Part shown: in pieces, positions 36,439 to 48,215 of the stretch
Position numbering within the stretch: the stretch's first letter is position 1
Layout: each line of letters starts with the position of its first letter
Source: Saxidomus purpurata
Lineage: Eukaryota; Mollusca; Bivalvia; Venerida; Veneridae
Assembly: GCA_022818135.1 (NCBI GenBank)
Contig: JAFMSR010000008.1
Location: 27,226,767-27,290,766, forward strand
Length of the DNA stretch: 64,000 nt
Direction: 5' to 3'
The notes under the pieces: model-generated
What the model was told of the DNA's origin: nothing
Seen by the model: only the letters and a program-made list of their open reading frames with translations
Database searches by the model: none
Made by a program: the position numbers and the translations under genes

Positions 36439-37891
36439 ATCATTTATCGCTTGGGAGTATCTAACATACATTGTAAATAGAAACTGTATGAATTTGTCAA
36501 AACAAATGTTTAAGGGAGTTCCGCGCTAGACTGAAGAAATAAATTCTTCCATGTCCACGGTTTTCCATAGGTTTAATGCCTTTCCACAATTCCATATTTT
36601 ACGCGAAGTATTTTTATATGAAGTATCATTACGCAGTAAATTCCGATTTTAATCTGTTTGTTTAGCTTCTCTTTCATTTACTCTATGAGGGAAGGATGAA
36701 CTTGGGAAATCAGAAAACTTTAATACAATTAGAGACTTCAATATTGACTTTATTTCTTAGTCATTAAGTTCTCCGTAAAAGACTATTGCAGGCGGCATTA
36801 ATTAAACAGAAACCTGATCATTCTGATAAATATAAATTACGTATCATCATGAAATTCTCAAGACGGTCGTTATTAGCAGTGGTTTGACCGTGTTCAAATA
36901 CATTTGGAAGAAATACATCTGTATGGTCATCTGTAACTTTAAATACGCATCATTTCAAAGACACAGACATTGTACTTGATTACAGAACTGTGATACAGTA
37001 GACAAAATCCACCGAGTGTAAATTAAACAATTATCTTGAATAATGCAAGACATAGCAAACTTTGAATTAGGAATATTCACTGAGATCTGAATCTGACTTG
37101 GCCGAGACTTCCTATTCCTAATATTTCAAACTTAAAATAATAACTTGATTTTTTTTTTTTTGAAATGCAAAATTGCAATCCACGTGCAAGGTACCAGACA
37201 TTGGACTCGTGTCTAAATAATGTAACTTTAAAATTATTTAAAATCCACTTTAATGCCTATATTTGAGAACTGAATATTTGTTAGTTGATGTGCTCGGCTT
37301 TCGCACAACAACTTTCTGCTATACTTATAAAATATGTACACAACACATTAAATAATATCTACATTTTGTGATTGACGCTTTTCTTGGAGGCGCTTAATGC
37401 AACTTTCAGCTCTTAAGATTCGTTGTGTTAGGTGTATGGATTCCTTCAGCACTAGCCTAGTATCATTCTGATTTTGTTCAATAAAAAGTGTTATTATTTA
37501 ATGAAACAAAAGAATGCAAAACTTGATTTAAAATGACATTTTTTCTTATCTGATTCTGACGCAATGATGATTTAGAATTTTAGAGCGGACATGTTTCTGG
37601 CAGTTTGTTTTCACTCGAGTGAATACTGTAATGCGGTATTGCGACTGGATTACCTGCTTGTTACTGATTGTGTAGTCAGGTTACCTATTACCGAAATTCT
37701 CGCCGATTTGAATTGGAAGGCTACGGGCTTGCAAAAGCGGCTCCAAGCGACCATCGATCGCGATTAAAATGTCAGAAATCAATAAAAAGGAAATGTATGT
37801 AGTTCTTGTTACAATTAAGTCATGAATCTAATTAAGGGGATGTGTAACTTTTACTGATACCAAATAGATAAAAAGGCTTTTGGATTACATA

Positions 37892-38298
37892 TGTGGCTTC
37901 CCTTAAGGGTGTTTCTCTTGGTGCTCTGCCTTCTGCAAAGGCATTGAGTACATACGTTTTTTGGTTCTCAATGTTTGCTTTTTATATATTTATACACAAG
38001 CATTTTTGTGTTTAACATACCATGCCTTTTGTTTCCATTGCGTGTGTTAGAGATTCACCTAGCAGGGATTACTTTTATTTACACTGTCCTGTGACCTTGG
38101 AACATGGTGGAGGTAAGAGTGAGGTTGAGTGCGCACCATAAACCGGTTTAAGCTCCCCAGTGGTGTTTTTGCCACTGACCGTTCCAAGGCGGTACCCCAC
38201 TATGTTCCTTTAATTGTTTGTTTTGTCCTCGTGTGTTTGCTTTGTATGCTAGTGTGTGTTGGTAGTGTATGTTTGTGTGTGTACATGATTGTGTGTGT

Positions 38299-38336
<38 letters not shown>

Positions 38337-38455
38337 GCGTGTCGCGTGCGTGTGTGTGTGTTTGTTGTGTTGTGGTGTCTCTGGGTGCGGGGGCTCGTTT
38401 GGGAACTACGTTTTTGGTACGTGGCATTCCCTGTTTGATATTATTTTTGTTTTTT
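37892..38455 (+). mobile_element. GT-rich dispersed element, longest copy, private to A
   Basis: Copy B runs uninterrupted from TTTTTGGATTTA (49,543) into the GCCGCTAGGACGACTGAAGC region, whereas A contains about 565 extra bases. The element begins near TGGCTTCCCTTAAGGG, carries AGAGATTCACCTAGCAGGG, CACCATAAACCGGTTTAAGC and CCACTGACCGTTCCAAGGCG, then a modest GT tract (38,290-38,330), and ends GGTACGTGGCATTCCCTGTT with a T-rich tail. No protein is encoded. It could be a SINE or another non-autonomous element; I see no A/B-box promoter I would trust. Confidence 0.85.
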
Positions 38456-40154
38456 TCGATCAAGCCACACACTGAGGCCATTGCAAAAATCGACTGGAAA
38501 CGGGTTACATGCCATTGAATGTTATGTTCAGCCGGTAGGTCGACGGGTGGCGCACTGGCTACGATTATTTCGCCAAGAAACAAGCGTGATAATAGATACG
38601 TAAACCGCTAGTATAGCCGAGTATTATTGCATGCTTGTACATATAGTTTCTTATTTAACAAAACAAAATTACAATGTATACAATAGATATGCAACTTTTT
38701 AAAATGTTCACAATAAACAAAATGCTATATTGTATTATTAACAAAGCCTCGATTATACTTATTTGATAAGCAATCTTGCCCAGAAGACTTTTTAAATTTA
38801 GTATTTACGACTGCTCATTAAATATCTTGCCTTTACTTATCAATATTTTAAATGTAACAACGATAGAAACAACCACATCTGGGAATATTATAATGCAAGC
38901 TATATTCATTTAAACAAAAATTAACGCTATAAAAGCTAATTTCTATCAGAAATACTAACAGTTTCATTAGCAAACTCGTTAGCAGAAACATGTATTTTTG
39001 CAGTAAGTGAGATAAATGTATTTGGCTAGTACAGTTAATTTGCGTACCGATAATGTCAGACAAACTTCCAAAATATATTACCAGTAGTATAGAAGCTTTG
39101 ATAGGTACACTGTACATGTATAGTTAAACGCCCGAAGGAGGGACTATTTGATCATTGACTAGTAAGTGCATAATAGAAACTCGTTACTATACTGGGTGAT
39201 GCCATCAGGGGTGTAACCCAAAATATATAGAAGATGAACTGAGGGTAAAAAGTGCATTTTAATTAATGAAACACTCAACATATATTACTTGTAACTTGAA
39301 GGTAGAAGCTAGTCGCAATATTCTACTTAGACGAATGACTGACTAAAAAGAGCATAAAGTTGAAAATATAAGATGATTCCGGCTTGAAAATTTAATATAT
39401 ACAAAATGTATCTACATGCGTAAACCTGATCATGATCAACATGTGAACAACTTGGTTTCACCCGTGAATAGAGTCGTTAAAATTACTAAATCATTACTTT
39501 ATCATAAAATAATAAAAACGTATTCTTAACCATATTTTACTCAGTCAACTTATGTAAACTATACCTTATTGGGCAACAAAACTGTTTTCATCATAGACAA
39601 ATTCAGGGCAATATTTCTCACGAGATTTATATCTTTATTAATCTTGAATTAAAGCTTCGTTTAGGAGTGTGATAATAAACGATCATTGTCGATTGTAAAA
39701 TGTCTTGTCTTTTAACAAATATTCCATAACATAATCTGAATGTACTTTATGTTACTGAATTCTAATGTTTTGAAGCAGTTTGTAGTGAAAACTAAAAGCT
39801 TTGGACGAAATTGACACTGTGCTTATACTTTTTCTAACATCAATCTCACCGGTTTATGTCATACTGTGTAATATCATTTCTTTCGATCCGACAAAGTAGA
39901 AATATTGGAAATCAGAGTTAGACTATAGACGCTTCAAGAATCAGAATGTCATGTGGCAGCACTGATTCTGAATCGAACGGTTCTCTTTTCGAAATAAGCT
40001 TAGCATAATCAAAAAGGCCAAAACTGTTTTTCGGCGCAGCCATATAAAGCTCGCCTATTAAAGTAAAACTTATGATATAAAAAGCAGATGTTTTTGATTT
40101 CCTCGGTGATGCATTTACATATGGTTAATACTTTTTGTCATCATGGCTCGACAT

Positions 40155-40226
40155 TTCTTGTTAATACAGTGGTAAGTATTCCCGCCCGTCATGCTAGAGA
40201 ACGGGGTTCAATTCCCAAACATAGAC
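40155..40226 (+). pseudogene. tRNA-Asp(GTC)-like relic
   Basis: The sequence follows the animal tRNA-Asp consensus through the D arm (AATACAGTGGTAAGTATTCC), the anticodon arm with GTC at 40,188-40,190 and the T arm (GGGGTTCAATTCCC). The anticodon stem is broken on its 3' side and the two acceptor strands (TTCTTGT and CATAGAC) do not pair. It is therefore a tRNA pseudogene or the head of a short tRNA-derived SINE. I see no counterpart in copy B. Confidence 0.75.
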
Positions 40227-40923
40227 TATATTTTTGTCTGGCTGAGATTAATGAGAATTACCACGATTAGACAGAATACATCAATTAAGTCGCAGAATAA
40301 CAGCAATCTTGACCGCTGCGTATGGGGCTACGTAGGTCCAGTCTTATGTAAATATTGTTATATCTTGTCCATGCTTTCTCCTAACCATCTTGCTGGGTTT
40401 TAATAGCATCAGTATATGGAGTCTGGCTTTTGCATATAATGACTTTGGGTCTCTATATGTTAAAAACCAAGGTCACAGTCGGGGACTTGTTTATTCTTCT
40501 AATGCTCATACTGAATTATGATAACAAAAATGCGGTTCAACTTGCGGGGATCACGGTTTTTGAACACAAAACTATAGAAATTCTATTTATCCTAAATTAG
40601 AGGAATTAATTCCGAGATGTTAAAAGGCATATCGACCAAAAGTGCTTCTACGAATCAATTCTCAATTCAGAACTACCAAATCGCACCCGTCTTCCGGTGT
40701 TGAAGTAATTTATTCCCATAATATAAATTCTTATATTTTTCTAATTTTATAGGCCTTCTTTATATTTTAGCGTTTCTAATGAAACTTGAAACTTAAACGA
40801 GTACCAGAATAAGTTCGCGAAATAATTGTGCTTAACACTATTTTCCAAGTGGAATGCTCTTACGAGCTAACTTTGGCATCAAATAATACGTACATTTAAA
40901 GTTAAAAAAAACTAGCATAAATT

Positions 40924-40956
40924 ACAATGATCTGTCAGCGTCATGCAACAGATGTT
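40924..40956. other. 33-bp island identical between copies A and B
   Basis: ACAATGATCTGTCAGCGTCA and the next 13 bases are identical to 52,549-52,581, while flanking sequence is clearly diverged. It contains an ATCTGT...ACAGAT inverted pair around a 12-nt loop. It may be a conserved regulatory site. Confidence 0.8.
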
Positions 40957-41540
40957 TAACTGTGTTTTAACCTATTGTAAATGTAAGCTATTAGTGCCAT
41001 CGATTTTTCCTTTCACCCAGGACTATATGGGAAGTGTAAACCATTAAAGTAAACTGTAAGACGAGAAATAATTAGATGCGCAATTGAGATTTGTTTCCGG
41101 CGTAATAACAGAAACCTAACACAGTACGTATAAACAAAGCAATATCAGGATCTTGATGAATTTAATCGTCAAACGTTACGGCTGTTACATTATAATATTG
41201 ACTCAAAAGTAGCGCTGCGATTAAACTGGCGTAATAACCAATAAAATAGGACACTTACAAGAATAAATGAATTAGAAAGAAGTGGGATGATATGATTAAT
41301 GGTGGTAAAAATAAATAACTTACAAAATATTCAATAAAACAGAACTGCTCAAAAGCGCATACTTATGAAGATCGTTCTTGGAACTAACCTGTAATTCTCG
41401 CTTCTTTTTAATATAAGAAGAGTGTCAAAAGTTATTTCCACTTTCATCAAATAAAAACAAATGAAACTGTCCTTTATATTTTTACTATGTCCATTCTTTG
41501 TAACATATTAAATAACTGCACAACATCATCGTTTACAAGG

Positions 41541-41634
41541 AGCTGCAATGAAACTTTAGTATAGGAAAATCGACATTTATATCAGACATGAACATTCCAA
41601 GTATGCCTGCATATAACTGAAATACCGATAAGTT
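41541..41634 (-). other. 94-bp conserved island with hairpin (copy A)
   Basis: It differs from 53,169-53,262 at only two positions. On the minus strand, 41,629 down to 41,569 folds into a hairpin: ATCGGTATTT pairs with AAATGTCGAT (two G-U pairs), ATAT with ATAT, and CAGGCAT with ATGTCTG (one G-U), with bulges of 5 nt and 1 nt on the 5' side and a 13-nt loop. The one difference inside the hairpin lies in the loop. On the plus strand the three wobble pairs become A-C mismatches, so the minus strand is favoured. Whether it is transcribed is unknown; the 5-nt bulge is unusual for a microRNA precursor. Confidence 0.6.
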
Positions 41635-42608
41635 TTAGATAGAACTATATGTGAACAAGAAATCAATAGAAATATGTTAATGCGATAAGTCGCTTATTCA
41701 AGCCCTTTAGTAATGTTACCGGTGATACGATAATAATCCAAACATTTTGCTGATATATCTAGAATGTGCCTACCAAGTTATAGTTGACAATGCATTGTTC
41801 CCCATAGTTTGCTGACTTCTGATCAGTGGGTTGAGAAGGTACATTCAATTGTTGCCGGTTTCATTACACTAGACTCATTGAAACCTAGCAACTTTTAATA
41901 TTCTTATTTTGCACATTGAGAGATTTAATGTTATGTTCCATGATATAATGCACACTGAAATGTTTAGTCTCCTTATTCACACATCTTGTTTCCTAGGTAG
42001 TTCTTGAAATAAAATAACCGAGTTAAAGTAAAGTATATCCTACTGTCGGTTTTTCAACTGACTGAAACGTTTCTGATTCTACATTTGATTTCCTTATTTT
42101 TTGTATGTCGCTCTGTAATTGTTAATTTGTCTGTACATATAACATCTTGTCTGTGTAAAACGACTATTCAAGTTGAAAAATGGCTTGTAAAACAATACTA
42201 AGTCTAGTATACTGTACAGTTCCTGTAATTGTACATGTAAAATAAAGGTGTTTATAAAGTATGTGCTTCTTAACTACCAGGTCACTTCAAAGAGTTAAAC
42301 ATATTTGCACTGCTTTCTGATCCCAGCTTACTCCGATATAATAACTTTTACATGGAACATAAATGTATACGAAATTGTAATTTATTATAACTTCTATTAC
42401 GATATTCAAGAAACATCATATTTTCGGATAGATAAGATTTGGTCATTAGCGAATAGTATATTCAATTTACAATTAGTACACGTAAATCAAGTTATGATAT
42501 TTTGTCTTCTTACTGTCATCACAAACAGTGTCCAGGGACTTCTGAAGTGAATATGAGCTATTTACCAATTACACTATAGAAGGAGGGATGAAACAAAGAG
42601 TACAAATA

Positions 42609-42800
42609 GTCAAGACAAGACAAGACAAGACAACTCTTTATTAGTACAATCAGGTTACACACATGAACATTTTCAATTAATGCATGGGTAATAACATGAT
42701 CAAAGTTTTCTCAATAGTACAAAGTGTGGTGGACAAAAAATAATTATTTTGCTGGTATTATCCAATGATATAGGTGTTGTAATTTTACGTTCCGGTTTCT
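42609..42800 (-). mobile_element. LINE 3'-end fragment with (TTGTC)n tail, private to A
   Basis: (CAAGA)-type repeats at 42,611-42,631 are followed by CAACTCTTTATTAGTAC, which on the minus strand reads as an AATAAA-containing 3' end plus a TTGTC pentamer tail, a layout I recall for mollusc non-LTR retrotransposons. Copy B lacks it: B reads GAGTACAAAGAATCTAAAGTAATTAAGC where A reads GAGTACAAATAG, insertion, TCTATAGTAATTAAGC. At about 190 bp it is a 5'-truncated insertion with no coding part. Confidence 0.75.
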
Positions 42801-45800
42801 ATAGTAATTAAGCTTGTATGGTTTTGTCGTGTGTTTTTCAATATAACCTGAATTAAAGATTTTTTTATCAAATTAGTCAAACCTTGCCTGGTGATATTAT
42901 TATAGGAGGCATTCAAATGAAGAACCGTACATACAATCAGCTTTCATAACAAAAGCGGACTTACTTAATAAAGCAAATCACAAGTTGCTCGACTAAATTT
43001 AGTAAACATCTTCAAGTTGATGGTTTTTTCAAAAACCGAAATGTACGAGACCATAGGGCAAATCTCGTGTTACTCAACTAAGAACAAGAATACTACACCA
43101 GATTTAAAACATCAGAAACGTGGCATATATCAGTCAAATATTCTAACAAAACTAATTGAATTGTTTAATTCTCTTTTACCTTATTATTATATATAACGGT
43201 TAATAGACATAGTTTGTTTTCTAGCTGAAATGCAAAAAAAAAAAGATTTACTGGCATCAATGACTCAGGCTTACAACCAGCGTATTCATTTTCTCATTAC
43301 TTTGATTACTTAGATCAAATGTATTTCTGCACGAATAATTTGAAACGAGACAGTTAATGTAAAATAAATACTATGCTAATAATTCCTCTCTAAAGACAAC
43401 CTTTCCATCTTTCATTTTTGTTGCCCATCGATCTGTTGGTTGCAAAACGCAATTTTTTTTAAAGCTTCTTGTCAGTACGTTTTATTACCTTATAAGGAAA
43501 GCCGAACAGCACTTCCATCTCACGAAAAATGTGTGTTTGACATGAAATATGGTCGTGCAGCAGCCACGTTCAACACAACAAATTATGTTAGTCGCAGATA
43601 ATGGTAATTACAATGTATATACATGTACATGTAGCACCTAACTTCATCAATAAATAATGCCAAATCTAAATTTACAATTACAATTTACAATTCAGAAACC
43701 TTAAAGAATTCAACAATGCTATGATTGATATTCACTGGCGAACCAATTACTTTTTGCATGCATATAAGTTCAGGTATACTTTCTTCCATAACAATATTGG
43801 CTTAGCTTTAGAATAATATATCAGAATCTATAGACAAACAAAAAGCAAGAAAATTAATATCGCAATACATGAATCCAAATATAATGGCAAAATCATTATA
43901 AAAATGATTCACGTAATTGCTTCTTTGTTATCAATAAATAATTCCAAGGCTATATGATCATTTCATCTGATAGCCAATAGATAAATTATCATGATGGAAT
44001 GAGTCTTAAGTCATTATTTTGCCAAGCGGCTCGAACACCCAACAGTCAAGTCACGCTGTTGTACACTGTAGCAATGACCTTTTGTTATTTTTTCTTTGAA
44101 ATTAAGTACTTTTAACAAATAAGCGTGTCTGCTAAAGTTTAAGTCTATTTGCGGACGGCACGGCCTACCATATATCAATTGTTTCAGTAGCATTTTGGCA
44201 CGTTCTGTTCAAACACATTTGTATTGTGTAGTTTGTATTGTGCTTTGCTATGTATGCACCTACGGCTTTTTTGCACTTTCTAATAGACTAATGACTTTTG
44301 GAAATAAATGCTAAATTAGTTTAGCACTATTCTGCCTACATAAAAGGTGTTCATGATATCACGAATATTTCACGAGCAAATACACGTTGTGTTTTAACTT
44401 ATAACGAATGTAAGGTTTGTAAATATTTGAATTTAACCTTCCTTTAGACTTTATGTTTTCTATTGATTGTCAATCTCGATACATTGCAGATGCGCAACCG
44501 ACTCTAATGGAATGTGATCACATGTACACATTGCAGTTTAAACCTGAAAATGTTGTAGCTTTCCTGAACACCGCATTTGAAACTAACTACCATCAAAATG
44601 AATAGTAAAAGAGCCAGCTGTAGTTGGTCTAGTAGCTATGTATTTAATAACATTACCATAGCAACTTTTTAATGTCGTTTATTTCGATATCGACTGATGC
44701 TCCAGCGCCCGGTTGGTCTGTTTTAAATTTTTGCGAATTTAGCCTAACTCTCCCTGAACCAAGCATTGCTATTAGCATGCGATTCTTTTTGTACATACTA
44801 CTGAAGAAATGTAGCACAATTTCAAAAGTGAAACGTGAACAAGATGCGTCTTGCAGTAACATTTTTTTGAATCCAGTATCCTTCGTCCGTCCATATCCTC
44901 AAAGATCGAAATCTGCGAGACATATAGGGATCTCCTTTAAAATGTTTGCAATGCATACAGACGTGTCTATGATTTACACAATTTTGACGGTTTTATTGAA
45001 AGACGAATATTCAACATGGCTATACTTGAAGGGTCATCATTTCGTTGGAATGAGTTAGCCTATAATGATTATAAATTCAGTTTATTTATTTTAAAACTTT
45101 TCTGAAGAAACATTTGTAGCATTTTTGGCTGAACTCGCAAAGAAATTTTCAAATGTTTTTATCCTGAATAAACTGTGTGACTGTATATTTGTCAAAGCAG
45201 TGGTTGTCCAAATAATACTACAAAATATGGAAAGAATGTTGTTTGTTGTAAAAGGACAGGTAGAAACACGAACAAAGCTTTAACAATTAATATCGCTAAA
45301 AACAGCATTACTTTATCAATCATTTTACATTTTTCGTTTACTTTTTAATCAGAGAAATATATGACAAAAAATGTCACAACAGAAATGTGTTTTTGGTGAC
45401 CATCTTGTCACAAGCATAATATGTAGTACTACATGTATTATGATTTTCGATTCCCTTTTGCGACCTATTTTTATCACAAAAATATTTCTTCCAATTATTT
45501 TGTTCAAAAGACGGAATATGTCTGTCTCTGACATTTCAGAATGCTTTTTGTCTTTGAATAAGCTAATATTGCGTAAGGTATATTTATTCGATATTTCTAA
45601 CACAATGTCAATATGATAAGAACATTATGTGGAATGTTGAGAGAATAACTGGCGAAATACTCATTGACAGATGAAAATTGATATGCTTTACTTTTATTAC
45701 ATATTTCACTTAAACGACTCCCTATTATGCAAGCAACATGTAACAGTTTGCTTATTACACCACTATATACAACTACAGTAGATAAAACCGAAATAATACA

Positions 45801-46934
45801 AAACAATCTGCATAGAAATATATACCATGTTAGAAACAACATTCAAACTAAGAAGTTAGAAACTGGTATATTTTCTAATAAATTCCCAACGGTAATACGT
45901 GCATTTAGTACATTATAAATGCAGACGAACATTATATGCTAGTTGCAAGACATTAACACGCTGTTTTGAATTATTAAAGCCACTCTAAAAGCGTACCAGC
46001 TCTGAAACATACGTTTATTTATTATTTAATGCTAGAGATAGTGTTTCCTGTCTGATTCTGATACGTGACCTACAATGATTTTCAATTTCTCGACAAAAAT
46101 ACAAACAATTACCCATGTACATGTTTATTACTGAGTGCCGTTTTGAAAATTGTGTGTTATTGAAAGGATATATCTTTTTTGGTACAGTTCTTAGGTGCAC
46201 TGAACATACTTTTAAATTAGCATTTCCATTTGCCTACAATGATATACAAGCGAAGCCAATTCTTTTTAAATATATTGTTAACGGAAACATATTTTGTTTA
46301 ACTTTATTTATGAAAAATACACTTTCATTAATAATCTACCCTGTAAAACTGCCATAAATGTACCGGGAAGTGACAATTTCAATGTTATAAATAGCAAAAC
46401 AGATAGATGTACCGCAGTGCAGTCTTACGGGACAACTGCATCGCTTGTAGTGTCTACATAAGTTGTAATAACCATGGAAATATTAGCAAATTATACGTAA
46501 AATACTCAAAACACTCAGATGTTTCAATATATACAACCAATTGCGGCTGTATCTGGGACAAACAATCAATGTAATGTTCAGCAGTTTTATTATCAAAAGC
46601 CAACTTTTCAACAACTAATTTATATCAGAAAAGACTACATAGATGTATGTATAACCGTAGGCGTTGCAAAATCAACTGATGCTTTATATCAGCAAACTCA
46701 TTAGCAGCAATATGTGTTCACGTGTTTGACATGACAAATGCTCAAGGTAAGTCGGTGCTATTTTTCACAAAACTTCGATGGTCACTTGGAAAGGTAACAT
46801 GACGTACACAGGTATACTAAGACCTATATGATTATTATCTGTGAACAGATGTAGCAACGTGTCCGTTTAAAGAAACTAGTGAAATGAGGAGAAACTACAC
46901 TGTCATGGTGCATTTGAATTACTTACTAGTATAC

Positions 46935-48066
46935 ATGTACTAACTTCCAAACACCGAATCCAGTGTTCTGTATGTACTAACTCCCAAACACCGAATCCAG
47001 TGTACTATATGTACTAACTTACAAACACCGAATCCAGTGTTATACATGTACTAACCTCCAAACACCGAATCCAGTGTTCTACATGTACTAACTTCCAAAC
47101 ACTGAATCCAGTGTACTACATGTACTAACTTCCAAACACTGAATCCAGTGTACTACATGTACTAACTTCCAAACACTGAATCCAGTGTAGTACATGTACT
47201 AACTTCCAAACACTGAATCCAGTGTACTACATGTAATAGCTTCCAAATACTGAATCCAGTGTACTTCATGTACTAACCTCAAAACACCGAATCCAGTGTT
47301 ATACATGTACTAACCTCAAAACACCGAATCCAGTGTACTACATGTACTAACCTCCAAACACCGAATCCAGTGTACTACATGTACTAACCACAAAACACCG
47401 AATCCAGTGTTCTACATGTACTAACTTCCAAACACAGAATCCAGTGTTCTACATGTACTAACTTCCAAACACCGAATCCAGTGTTCTACATGTACTAACT
47501 TCCAAACACCGAATCCAGTGTACTACATGTACTAACTTCCAAACACCGAATCCAGTGTACTACATGTAATAGCTTCCAAACACTGAATCCAGTGTACTTC
47601 ATGTACTAACCTCAAAACACCGAATCCAGTGTTATACATGTACTAACCTCAAAACACAGAATCCAGTGTACTACATGTACTAACCTCAAAACACCGAATC
47701 CAGTGTACTACATGTACTAACCTCCAAACACCGAATCCAGTGTTCTACATGTACTAACTTCCAAATACCGAATCCAGTGTTCTACATGTACTAACTTCCA
47801 AACACTGAATCCAGTGTACTACATGTACTAACTTCCAAACACCGAATCCAGTATACTACATGTACTAACTACCAAACACCGAATCCAGTGTACTACATGT
47901 AATACTTAAAATGAAGTGTACTTCATGTACTACCTCAAACCCGAACAGGAACATCTAACCTCAAAACACCGAATCCAGTGTACTACATGTACTAACTTCA
48001 AAACACCGAATCCAGTGTACTACATGTATTTCAACGAATCCTATTCTACATGTATTATTTCCAACA
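46935..48066 (+). repeat. 37-bp minisatellite, ~30 units
   Basis: The unit is CTAACTTCCAAACACCGAAT followed by CCAGTGTACTACATGTA. Units vary mainly at AACTTCC/AACCTCA, CACCGAA/CACTGAA/CACAGAA and GTGTACT/GTGTTCT. ACACTG-AATC-CAGTGT within the unit can form a 6-bp hairpin, and the unit ends in the palindrome TACATGTA. A variant unit (TAATAGCTTCC) recurs every 333 bp. Copy A has a single unit at the equivalent place. Confidence 0.97.
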
Positions 48067-48215
48067 CGAATGTGTCAATACAAATGCTCTAATTGTACTT
48101 AAATGTACTTGTTAACTGAAATACAGGTACTAATTCAAAAAAACCGTGTATTACATGTACTCCTAAAACCAACAGTGTACTACATGTAAATTCCAAACAC
48201 GGTACTACATTATTA
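48067..48215 (+). repeat. ragged, deletion-rich end of the minisatellite
   Basis: Unit fragments (TACATGTA, CCAAACACGG, CAGTGTACTACATGTA) continue with many small deletions until about 48,215, after which collinearity with copy A resumes (TATTATGCCATTTAT; ATTATGAAATCATTTAT in A). Confidence 0.75.

Larger units (their letters stand above)
34840..45310 (+). repeat. large tandem duplication, copy A
   Basis: It is collinear with copy B over its full length. Landmark pairs A/B: TCGCTGACGTTTCTGAATG 34,975 / TCTCTGACATTTCAGAATG 45,523; GTTGTAATAACCATGGAAAT 35,849/46,460; TCACTTGGAAAGGTAACATG 36,251/46,782; GCGACCATCGATC about 37,748/49,421; TCTCACCGGTTTATG 39,844/51,765; ATGATCTGTCAGCGTCATGC 40,927/52,552; the 94-bp island 41,541/53,169; TTGGTCATTAGCGAATA about 42,439/54,591; TTGTCCAAATAATACTAC 45,206/56,467. 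Short frames are not preserved between copies, so I infer non-coding DNA. Private insertions: MITE, GT-rich element, tRNA-Asp relic, LINE tail. Confidence 0.93.

Noticed and set aside
38129..38583. Frames of 127-129 codons on opposite strands
   Set aside because: They lie in the longest GT-rich element, which is absent from the collinear copy B; the shared peptide seen at 16.9 kb is repeat sequence.
41541..41634. Conserved protein-coding exon on the minus strand
   Set aside because: There is an acceptor-like TATTTCAG and about 30 open codons, but both A/B differences would be amino-acid changes and no donor is evident; a structured RNA or conversion tract fits better.
46935..48066. CRISPR-like array
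   Set aside because: Units are contiguous 37-bp tandem repeats without unique spacers, in clearly eukaryotic DNA.
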